Source: Girardinichthys multiradiatus (Eukaryota > Chordata > Actinopteri > Cyprinodontiformes > Goodeidae). From it: a DNA stretch of 64,000 nucleotides. A program made the translations under genes and the position numbers. The stretch covers positions 47,943,414-48,007,413 of the forward strand of contig NC_061794.1 in assembly GCF_021462225.1 (NCBI RefSeq), given 5' to 3'. This document shows positions 26,301-38,300 of this stretch, piece by piece. The notes under the pieces are model-generated. The model saw only the letters and a program-made list of their open reading frames with translations. It was not told the DNA's origin and did no database searches. Every line of letters starts with the position of its first letter. The first letter of the stretch is position 1.

Positions 26301-29300
26301 GTCAAATGTGACTCCGTGTGTCCGACAGCTGAAGCCCGGTTCAAACTGGGCCATCAACAGGACGGTGATCCAAAAACAACAGACAATCTACAACAAAATG
26401 CCTGGAAAAGAAAATCAAGGTGCCGCAAAGGCTTAATCAAAGTTCAGACCTCAGCCTGAAATGCTTTGGTGGGGCCTTCAGTGGACAGTGGACCAAACTT
26501 CCTCCACATCAGCTGGAGAGATGGATAAACACAAACAGAAAAATGACTGCTGAGATTTGTTGATGTTAAAGATTATTCTAGATTTTAAAAAACATGCATA
26601 AAACAGTGTGATATGATCATCTGAGACCAGCTGAGGACCCGATGAATGTTGACTCTGTCCTGACAGCTGATTCTGCAGATGGGATGCGTGTGGTTTCATG
26701 TAGCTTTCTGTTACTGACTTTGTTTATCTTGGTTCATTTTTTTTTACCATGATAATACTTTAAAATACAAAAAAGCTAGTTTCATTAATAATTGGCCAGT
26801 TAGGTAGTGAAGTTAGCAGGGACAGCAGGAAAACCCAGACAACCTTCTCCTCAGCAGCTCTCTTCATTTCATTCTGGAGGATCTTGAGGTTTCACTGCAC
26901 CAGAAAGGATATTTGTCTTTTTCTTGGGGCGGGGGGCTCCAACTCTGGGTCTCAAGAGCAACTGTTCTGAAACCTTTAGATTCAACCCTGGTCTAAAACA
27001 CCTAAATGGTTTGTTACCAGGACCTCTACAAAACCTGATGACATAATGAGAAGGTAATTTAGTCAATTGATTCAGGTGTGTTGGAGCAGGGATGCATCTG
27101 AAAGTTGCAGAATAGTAGCTCTTGAGGACTTGACTTGGAGACCCCTGTCCTGGGGTCTTTCCCCAGGGTGAAGGCACCTGGAAAACCTCCAAAGCACGGC
27201 CTCTTGATCAGATTAGCCACTCAAGGTTTATTTATGGAGCGCTTTCAAAAACAACATGATGACCGAAGTGACAGGTTGGGGTTAGGGTCTTTTCAATGTG
27301 GAGGATCAACAAGTCTACCCTACAGAGGAAGCTCTTCTCAGCTGCTGGCATCCAGAATCTCATCATCATTCATATTTCAGGACCATCTCAGGGGTAAATA
27401 CAGAATTTCTCAATTTTTCTCACCACTGCAAATAAAGCCTTGATCCACCTTACGTGGAAGGATAATTCACCGTTTCCTGGTTGAGACCCTGTTCAGATCT
27501 ATTGTCACCCAAACAACTCCACACTCATAAACACCACCTTAACGAGGTGGAGGGTGTCCTCCATTAATCTGAAACACCATAAGTAAACTTAATATGGTGT
27601 ACTTAAGTAACACCATAAGTACCATAAACTCAAAAGGTCCTGCATTAATCTTGGGGCTGGGTTTGCCACACATTAGATCTATTATTGTTTTGTCTTTGGT
27701 CTTGAAGGTTTGGGTGAAAGGGTTTCCTTAATTAACCAATAAACTAAAGTTCTTTTAGCTTAATTGATTTTAAATGTATCAGCTGAAATGTTCTCTTTAA
27801 GCACATTTTAATGTTTGTTGCCTTGACAGCCAGCAGCTGCAACATTATACTTCTAGATTTTCTCAGTTTTATTAGACAGTGTTTTTATAGAAGTGGATCA
27901 TCTCTCAGATTAAATTCAGGAGGAAGTGTCTGAAACAGGAGTGTGTCACCGTTCTGTCAGCTGAGACCGGCGAGGACATCCCACCGCCTGCAGTACACTC
28001 ACTCATTACGCCTGCTGGGGGGTTGTTGTAATGGTGGCTGCTTGTGTTGCGAGTTAAGATGCAGCTCGATGTAGGTCAGGATTCATTCCCCTGTAACCTC
28101 GGGACCCGGACTCGAGTCTTTTCAGACAGCACACGGCCCCAGGGCCACGCATACACACACAATCTGACCCACGAAACAAAGCAAAGAGACATGAACACTG
28201 AAGCTCAGAGAGACACAGCGAAGCGGAGAGTGATGTGCTGCACCCTGGAGATGTGTGCCACGCTTTGCTGCACTTTGACAGTAACATAGACTGATCCCTC
28301 CGCCTCTCGCTGTTGTTTATGAAACTTTGACTCGGTTTTCACTGACTCCCCAAACTCACCAAATGTGACACTTTTCTTTCTCAGCACAAAATCTGATCCA
28401 ACGCGCAGAAAAGTGTCCCAGGCAGAAAACTTGCCAGGATGTGATGTAGTGAAATGAAACGAACAGATTCTCAGCTAAATCCTGCCTGGGAGGCTTAAAT
28501 GGAACCACTGCAAACACACAACACTTCTTACACAACCAGAACTACTGATCAAATGGTGACAAGTGGGTCCGGCGGTGCATCTGATCCAGTTAGCTGCCAG
28601 TAATGTTGGTGGTGGACATGATGTCTCGGATTTAAAATTAGCTAAAAAGAAGGCGGATTTCCACCAATCAACATTCAGTGCTGGTGTCGGGATGATTTGG
28701 ACTGTTCTGTTCGTTTAGTGGTAGTTCTGGTTCTATTTTGAGTTTCTAAGTTGTAGTTTCCAAGTTTGTTGTGGTTAGTCTGGTTACCTCCTGTTTCCCT
28801 CGCCTGTTGCTGTCGTGTTTGGGGTCTTGCTCATGTTGAGTCATGTTCTGTTGTTCGGTCCTTTAGGTTCCTTTAGGTTCCCCCTGTCTGTGGTTCTCTG
28901 GTCTCCTCACTCAGCTGCTCTAACGTTGGTTGTTTAGTCTCCCACCTGTCATCACCTGTCCTCAGAAGACCTTACTCCCTGCTTTATTCAGTCTGTTTGT
29001 TGGATCTCTGTCTTTGGTTCTGCTCTTTGTGTCGTGTTTTTGGGATTTTTTGGACTCTTTGTTTCATAACTTTCAGTGTTATTTGTTCAACTCCTCATTT
29101 TTCTAAGGATTCAAGGATTTTTATTATCATACCATTCATCTGTTAAGGTACAAAATTCGGTCTCAGTTCCCGGTTAAGAAGCCTAATATCTCAGTAAAAA
29201 GAAAACTAAGTATAACATACAAAGCTAAATCTAATAAATAGCAAGCAGTTTCATCCACCTCTGTCACCCGTCTGGGCCTGATACTCGGGCCACTTCTCTC

Positions 29301-32300
29301 TTCTGTATATACGATTCCACTAAATCCTGGATGACTTAATCTTCTGCTTTAAAATACAGACAACACAGATTTCATACATTTTTGTATTTGGATCAGAACA
29401 TCTGAAGAACAAACAGCTTGGACAGTCGCTGACTCTGGGTGCCATTAACGCGGCCTCCTGATCTTATGTAAGGAACCTTGGTGTGGTCTTGGACCAGTAC
29501 ATGTGCTTTCAACCCCATTTTAAACTGGTTTCTTCAGGTTTACTGGTGGTTCCTAGAATTTAAAGGTAGAATGGGAGGCAGATCTTTCAGTGGTCTGGTT
29601 CCTCTTCTATGGAACAAGCTCCCAGTTTATGTTGAGGAAAATCTATACCTTTGAGCCCAGCCTTAGAACAGTTGTTTTAGGATGTATTCACACCTGCCAC
29701 TTTTGGTTCCGCTTTAAACGGACCAGAGTTTGTTTCCCTCCTTGGTCCGATCCTTCTGTGCAGGTGTGAATACACTCAAGCGTTCAGCACGTAGAGAACG
29801 TCTGCGTTCAGCACGTAGAGAACGTCGGCGTTCAGCACGTAGAGAACGTCTGCGTTCAGCACGTAGAGAACGTCGGCGTTCAGCACGTAGAGAACGTCGG
29901 CGTTCAGCACGTAGAGAACGTCGGCGTTCAGCACGTAGAGAACGTCGGCGTTCAGCACGTAGAGAACGTCGGCGTTCAGCACGTAGAGAACGTCTGCGTT
30001 CAGCACGTAGAGAACGTCTGCGTTCAGCACGTAGAGAACGTCGGCGTTCAGCACGTAGAGAACGTCGGCGTTCAGCACGTAGAGAACGTCGGCGTTCAGC
30101 ACGTAGAGAACGTCTGCGTTCAGCACGTAGAGAACGTCTGCGTTCAGCACGTAGAGAACGTCGGCGTTCAGCACGTAGAGAACGTCTGCGTTCAGCACGT
30201 AGAGAACGTCTGCGTTCAGCACGTAGAGAACGTCTGCGTTCAGCACGTAGAGAACGTCGGCGTTCAGCACGTAGAGAACGTCGGCGTTCAGCACGTAGAG
30301 AACGTCGGCGTTCAGCACGTAGAGAACGTCGGCGTTCAGCACGTAGAGAACGTCGGCGTTCAGCACGTAGAGAACGTCTGCGTTCAGCACGTAGAGAACG
30401 TCGGCGTTCAGCACGTAGAGAACGTCTGCGTTCAGCACGTAGAGAACGTCTGCGTTCAGCACGTAGAGAACGTCGGCGTTCAGCACGTAGAGAACGTCTG
30501 CGTTCAGCACGTAGAGAACGTCTGCGTTCAGCACGTAGAGAACGTCGGCGTTCAGCACGTAGAGAACGTCGGCGTTCAGCACGTAGAGAACGTCGGCGTT
30601 CAGCACGTAGAGAACATCGGCGTTCAGCACGTAGAGAACGTCTGCGTTCAGCACGTAGAGAACGTCTGCGTTCAGCACGTAGAGAACGTCGGCGTTCAGC
30701 ACGTAGAGAACGTCTGCGTTCAGCACGTAGAGAACGTCGGCGTTCAGCACGTAGAGAACGTCTGCGTTCAGCACGTAGAGAACGTCTGCGTTCAGCACGT
30801 AGAGAACGTCGGCGTTCAGCACGTAGAGAACGACGGCGTTCAGCACGTAGAGAACGTCGGCGTTCAGCACGTAGAGAACGTCTGCGTTCAGCACGTAGAG
30901 AACGTCTGCGTTCAGCACGTAGAGAACGTCTGCGTTCAGCACGTAGAGAACGTCTGCGTTCAGCACGTAGAGAACGTCGGCGTTCAGCACGTAGAGAACG
31001 TCGGCGTTCAGCACGTAGAGAACGTCGGCGTTCAGCACGTAGAGAACGTCTGCGTTCAGCACGTAGAGAACGTCTGCGTTCAGCACGTAGAGAACGTCGG
31101 CGTTCAGCACGTAGAGAACGTCGGCGTTCAGCACGTAGAGAACGTCTGTTCCAACATTATAAATAAAACGTCTCAAAGTCTGTGTTGAATGAGCTGCTCT
31201 TCAGCCTCATAATAATATTACAGCTTTAATAACGACATAAATATGCAGAACAGAGGAGCTGAACGCAGCTCGAATACAGATGTTTTCCTACATTTCCGGG
31301 TCTGTGTTCTGTCCCGCCCCCGTCATTTCTGTCCAATGGGAACAAAGATCGTCACCCGCATGGCTTTGATTAACAGTAATAGTTAATTGCAAAAGTACAA
31401 TGTGAAAACAAAACGCACCAAATGGAAAAAATAAAGTTCGCTTTTGGTCCCAGAATACACCCTAAGGGTCCTTTGGACCCTTAATCTCTGAATTGCTTTG
31501 TCATATTTGCACCATTTAAACAGTTTTTAAAACACATTTCCTGCTGTAAAGATGTGAAAAGGTTACATTCAAAGCTGATGTGTTTGAAGCTGTAAAAGGT
31601 TCTGAATGAGTGTCAGAAGGTGACGACTTGGACCGAAACCAAGTTGTATCTGTTGTTAAAACCTAATATTATGCAGATGAACCTTGAAAGACATTATGAG
31701 CGCTAAGTTCAACTCATTTTCTAAATTCAGATTAAAGCAGCTCTTTCCTTTGGTTTCCTGGTCAGGTTCTGCAGCCATGTGACAGAAGAATTGTCTATTT
31801 TTATAAAGTATTGTTGCATAAAGCAGTAACTTCAGTGTGGTATCATCACACAGAGCCATTACACAAGTGCATCGCCCTCTGATTCCCAGCCCACACTGGG
31901 AAACAAGAACACATTCTGCACTTTAAAGAAGCCACCAAGCAGACATTCAGCGAGGAAAGCCAACAGCAGGGGCTAGTTTTACCAGCAGATTCTGCAGAGA
32001 TTTACTCAGATTGAAAGATGCTTAAACAATCCGCTGATAATGAAATACTCAAATAAAAAGATCAGATGCAAGAAGGTTAGAAAACTAGGAGCTAAGACTG
32101 ACACTGAAGGACAGAAAGGCAAACATCTCCTCTGAGCTGAACAGCTTTTCCTCTGACAGAAACACTCAGAAACACTCAGGAGGAAAATGGATGGTGAGCT
32201 GTGTGATTTGTGAAAAGTGGAGGGTGAGTCACCCTTTTCTTTTGTAGCGTGCACACAAAGAGTGTCAGCTTCAATGAAATGAATGGAAGAAACCCTAAAA

Positions 32301-35300
32301 TAATTTGATATGTGAATGTTTTGTTCCTGTGCAAAGATTCAGGATGGACATAATGGCCTGCGTCAGTTCTTACATGCAACACAAACAATCATTCCTGACA
32401 TAAATCCCACAGTTTGAGCTGTTTTTAAAGGAGGTGCACTGTACAACTACTGGCTGCACGGAGCCCTGAGCTCTGCATGCACCGCAACCCATTTATGTCA
32501 ACCTGTCAATCTCCATGAAGTAACATGAAACGGCCGACTGTGCTGTTCTTAAGGCCGATTCAGATCAACAGCGTGCTCTGTTGCTCTGCAGACAGCAGCC
32601 ACAGATGGAGGATCCCAGTGTGCAGCTGGAACCTGACCTGCAGATGTTAGTTGAAACAATGAACTGGGAAATGATCACTCCTGTATGTTCACAGCAGGGG
32701 AGAGATGACCACTGGCCGCCTGTTCAAACCTGATTTATTGGTAACCATGCTGAAGGATGCTTGTGGAGTGTTTCTATAAATAACAAATACTGAGGCAGAC
32801 TGGAGGCTTTCCCTTTCCCATCATCTCACTGACTGCTCGGCTGCAGCTAAAATCAAATCTCTGAAGATGAATTAATGATGCAGGAGAGGATCGCTCATCT
32901 GGTTGCTCTGCTGAAAACGATCTGCTTCTCTCACATGATTTATGCCTTTTAATGAGGTCCTGTATACGATACACCTCCCATAAGGTCTGTGGTGGAGAAA
33001 TCCTGCTGTGAGACCTCCACCTTACTTGGGACCTGGGTCGTGGTAGATTCAGAGATGTGTAAAACTGTTCCCACAGATATTCCTGCTGTTTATTTGTTAC
33101 AGCCTGAAATCCTGGTGCTGAAGGATGGACATTTAATGAAACAAAGCTGATGAGATGAAACATGAAATATTCTGGCTTCACTCTATCTGATCAGGCATGA
33201 AAATGAAAGGAAACATCAGAATCACTGTTTCATCCTTAAATGAATAATAGATGCATATTTGCATGAGCTGAGCACCCTGTGGTGGATGTAGTGAAATGTT
33301 CAGGTCACCTCAGCAGTCATCAGCTCATTTTAGAACCTCCTTTGTTTCCCATGTTTCCCAAATGTCTGCTCCGTCGTGCCATGAGAGCATCAACCTTTCA
33401 AGGATAAAACAACAAACCGGGTGGTAAACAACTCGAAAACACTCATCCAGCAGATGAGCCTTTTAATTAGCAATGTGCTCAGCCAGAAAATATAAAAAAC
33501 AATATGGGTATTTAGTTTTCACTGACTAATTACAGACGTACAGCTGTGCCATGACAAGAACAAAAAAGCAGCAAAAAGCCGTTTTCCAAGAAAAACTCCC
33601 ATCTGATGTGCAGATGTGAAGCTGGAGCTGTAATCTGCTGAGCCGTTAACACACGAACATATTCAAATAAGCCTTTTGAGGGAAAGAGATCCTTTTGTTT
33701 GAGCCCAAATATGAGCCAGATTTTATTCTGAGAAGCATCTTCTGTACAATCAGTATCTCAGAGTTCAGTTCTCGTACTCGTACTCCTCGTCTTCCACTTT
33801 ATCCAGGACTGGGTCGCGGGGACAGCAGACTCAGCAGAGACGCCCAGACGTCCCTCTCCCCAGACACCTCTTCCAGCTCCTCCGGGGGGAGCCCAAGACG
33901 TTCCCAGGCCAGCCGAGAGACATAGTCCCTCCAGCGTGTCCTGGGCCTCCTCCCGGTGGGACGTGCCTGGAACACCTCCCGAGGAAGGCGTCCAGGAGGC
34001 ATCCGGTATAGATGCCCGAGCCACCTCAACTGGCTCCTCTCGATGTGGAGGAGCAGCAGCTCTACTCCAAGCTCCTCCCGGATGGCCGAGCTCCTCAGGC
34101 TATCTCTAAGGGAGAGCCCGGCCACCCTACGGAGGAAGCTCATTTCAGCTGCTTGTATCCGGGATCTCGTTCTTTCGGTCATGACCCAAACTTCATGGCC
34201 ATAGGTGAGGGTAGGAAAGTAAATTGAGAGCTTCACTTTTCGGCTCAGCTCTCTCTTCACCACAACAGACCGGCACAGCGTCCCCATTACTGCGGCAGCT
34301 GCACCGATCCGTCTGTCGATCTCCCGCTCCATTCTTCCCTCACTCGTGAACAAGACCCCGAGATACTTGAACTCCTCCACTTGAGGCAGGAACTCCCCTC
34401 CAACCTGAAGAGGACAAGCCACCCTTTTCTCGTCAAGAACAATAATTTAAAAAGATTTTTCTAAAACATCCTGATTCATCACCAGGAGCTTAAGAATTTG
34501 TGCAAAGATTTGTTCAGATGATAAATAGAAATAATCTGAATCAGTTTTTCTTTCTATGAGATGTCATAATGTGGTTTGGTAAAGGACCCAAACACAGGAA
34601 TGTGGCAGCAGCAACGACTAAAACAACTTACAGCACATGAGGAGGTCAGGACATGGAGTATGGACCTAGTAACATCCAGAGAAACAGACCCAGAGACTTG
34701 CAGAACTTAAAACTGAAGCAGAGGAGGAAACTGACAAGAGAACCAGAAGAGCTAATCAGAGGAAATGTGGGACAGCTGTGGCACAATGAAGGCAGGGAAG
34801 CTGAGGAAGGGAGGCTAATTAACACAGAGGGAGCTGAACAGAGGTCCAAAGAAACTAGAAACCATAAAGGGGAGGCAAATGATCTGAGAGAAATTAAATC
34901 CAAATGTACAAAGAACAGAACAGCTAACTATGAACACACTCATGGTTAAAGTTGCTACTGCTGACATCGGTGGGTCCAACAACAAACTGGACCTTAGAGG
35001 GTAACAATAAGATGTCATCAAAGTTCATGTTTCACTAATTATCTAAGCTTCACCATGTGTGGTCATGGAGTGGGGGCTGGTGCCTGTCTCCAGCATTATT
35101 TGGGACAGAGGCATGGACCCCCTGGGGAGGTCGCGCGTCCAACATGGGACAACACAGAGACACACAATCCTGCACACCCTCAGTGCTAAAGGCAGTTTAA
35201 TATGGGGTTCCATTAGTGCCAAAAACATTTTTCTGCTGCTGCTTTACCAAAAAGAAAAAAAAATGTTCGACAAAAAACGACATAATATGGAACATTTAAT

Positions 35301-38300
35301 AAAATATTAAACATTAATTAAATGTCGATATTTTGCTCTGCAGCCCAGTTTCCAAAGATAAATCAGCTGTTTTCAGTAACTTGATGCTTGTTTGGTTTTC
35401 GTCTTCCCTCTGATGATTAAATCACGTCTCTGTTCAACTGTGGAAGAGCTGAAGATGCCCTGAGTATCACATTTATCCTCAAATCCCTTAAAAGTTTCCT
35501 GATACTTTAGTGACCAGCGACTTGGTTCAAAACGTTCAGCTGTGGCTTCGCCTGCAGAGTTTCCATCCAAGTTAACCAAATAAAAAGGAAATGCAACAGG
35601 TGGACACCTTAACGCAGGTAGCAGTTAACAATCACTTTTAGGTCAAAACTGAAAGAACAAATGAGAACTGAACCTTTTGAACAGTGAGTATCAAACAACT
35701 GAAAGTGTCCAGTTCAAAGAAACAAAGAGTACTGAATGTGTAGAACCTCCTGAAGCTAATACCAGAACATCTGCAGAAAAATTCAGCTGTGACTCTTCAT
35801 GTCTGAACTTCCAAGAAGAAATGAATTCAAGATGAAAAGGTTTTCTGTATTTTGAAATTTGAGTCGTTTGCCTCTCAGTGCTTTGTAACGTGATCCGCAT
35901 TGACAGAACCCGGACCTACAGGCTCGGGGAGGCGGTTCTCTGCTATAAAGGGCCTGTTTGACTGGACCTCTGCCATCCTTTCTGCTGTTTCACAATTTTT
36001 CCAACAGCTCAAAGTAAAGTTGCTTCAAACGAACAACTCTGAGAGGTTGTACTGTTTTCTGAACCTCGGTATTCCTTCAGCCGGCATCACATGTTGGGTT
36101 GAAAGGTTAACCCTGCAGACTCTACAGTAACTTCCCTGGATGAACAACAGGAACAGCTGCTGATACGGGATGCTTCTCTGGATGATTTACAATGCTTTGT
36201 TTGGAGACAGTTCATCAAACTGGAAAATGATCCTGATCTGATGGACCTTTCATTTGTCTCCTGTAAAAGCCCATCTGTACAGTGAAGCACAGTGGAGGCA
36301 GTGTTATGGTATGGGCCCACTGGACATAACTGAGGAGAGGTGAACACATCTAAACACAAAAACAGAAAAGACCTGAAAGCATTAATCTGAGATAATGGTT
36401 CTGTAGTGACCTGAAAGTGATCTGGAGATGCTTCAGACACTCTGACTGACCCACTGCCCGGTTCCGAAGTTAATAAGCCTGGTTGGCTCAGGTCCAGCAA
36501 AAGACGTTGTTTAAATTTAAACGTATTAATCCAGAATGCAGATTAATGACTCGAGAAACATGTTTGATTGTTAAAGAACCCGAGCTTCCAGCAAACAGAA
36601 ACTTCCACCAACAGCTCCTCTAAACAGGTCCCGGTCTGTGACTCGTTAACACCGTGTCATAATAACAAGGAGGGAGAAAGCAGGGCACGTGTCTTCATCA
36701 CAAGGGTTGTAGTCAATGTAAAAAACAGAAATAAATGACCAATGGTCGTTTATTTTTAATTGGGACAAAGATAGCCCATAAAAGAACACAATAAAACTCT
36801 TAAAACTCTCACTGTGCAAGAAGACCAACAGAAACAGAACAGTCAACGTTTGATTGGTCAGCATTTACAAAGTTCAGAGGTCAAATGAGTTAATGAGTGT
36901 TAAAAGTTGGAGTTGGGTGGACATAAAGAACTGTGCAGAACTGTTCCACATTCTGTCTCCTTATAACCACACACATCAGAGAAAGTGTGCATGGTTTCAT
37001 AAGTGTTTTACAAAGAAATATCTGAAAAGTGTGGCATGCTTGTGTATTCTTTGAGCCACCTTTCGCTGCCTTTATGGCTGCAGGTCTTTTTGGTTGTCAG
37101 GGTACCAGTTTTGCAAAGCAACCCGAACTCAGTCAGGCTGGATGGGGAACATCTGTAAACATCAGATTTCAATTCCTGCCACAGATTCTTAGTTAAATTT
37201 AGGTCTGGACTTTGTCTAGGCCATTGTAACACATGAATCTCCTTTGATCTAAACCATCCATTGTATCTCTAGCTGTATGATCAGGGTGGTTGTCCTGCTG
37301 GAAGGTGAACCTCCACCCCAGTCTCAAGTCTTCTGCAGCATCTAACAGGTTTTCCTCCAGGATTTTCCAGGATGTAGTTCCATCCATCTTCTCATCAACT
37401 CTGACCATTAGAAATAATCCCAAGTCATTTTTCCCCAAGTCCAGTTCAAGCCTCAGGTCTCAAATAATTGAAATGATAATTTTCTCATGCAATGCTTGCC
37501 ATTAAGTCTGCAAATATTACTGCAGCAGTTCTGTGTTTCTTCTAATTTAATACATGGACATTTTGTTGTGGGACTTGTGGCAGACAGGAATGCAGTGGAG
37601 AGAGGGGAAGACATGCAGCACAGGTCTTCCAGGTCAGGACCTGAACCTGGAACAGCAGCATTGAGGACTGAAGCCTCCATCCGTGTTCTACCGCTATGCC
37701 CTCAATCCATGAACATTTAAAAATTAAAACAAATTAAAAAATATATTTTAATCTTTTACATAAAAGAACAAATTAAAACAGTTATGAGCTGCTATAAACT
37801 ACTTAGATAATTCATTCTAATATTTACTCTATTTGAAATAAAATTTAGATTTGAGGTTAAAGAAAATTATGAGATGAAAATTTGCCAAAGTTGACTTTCT
37901 GAATGCTTTTGCTTATCATCTTTGTAAAGACTTGCTAATCTCAGTGTTCATATTGTGGACTTCTTCACTATCTACTGCAGGCTTTGGAGGAGTCCTTCCT
38001 CCTGGTTCTGAGCTGGATGTTCTGAATCCACATCTAAAACCTTGCTTTTAATATTAAACGAGAAGCGAGGTAAGGAAACAAGATTTTATGGAAGTTTGCA
38101 GATTTTGTTGAAGAGAACAGGAAGTTCTTTTATTTTGATAAGTAGGAAGTGTAATTCTGTCTACATACCGGCTAGCTTTCACTCCTGGCTACATGAGATA
38201 AGGATTGTTTTTAAGAGCTCTTAGCCTCGAGTCCAAGTCATGTCTCGAGTCTTTATTGTTGCAGCTTAAGTGCAACTCAAGTCCGAGTCAGAAGCTGGTA

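Noticed and set aside
29782..31150. Possible CRISPR-like array
   Set aside because: The 24-bp units are directly joined without unique spacers, and the genome is eukaryotic.
29730..31176. A 478-codon frame of Ser-Ala-Arg-Arg-Glu-Arg repeats and a 466-codon frame of Val-Leu-Asn-Ala-Asp repeats on the other strand
   Set aside because: Both are by-products of the 24-bp minisatellite; no promoter, splice sites or non-repeat coding sequence.
32774..33181. Possible minus-strand exon with coil-like composition
   Set aside because: No convincing acceptor and donor pair keeps the frame with gene 1, and no family resemblance was recognised.
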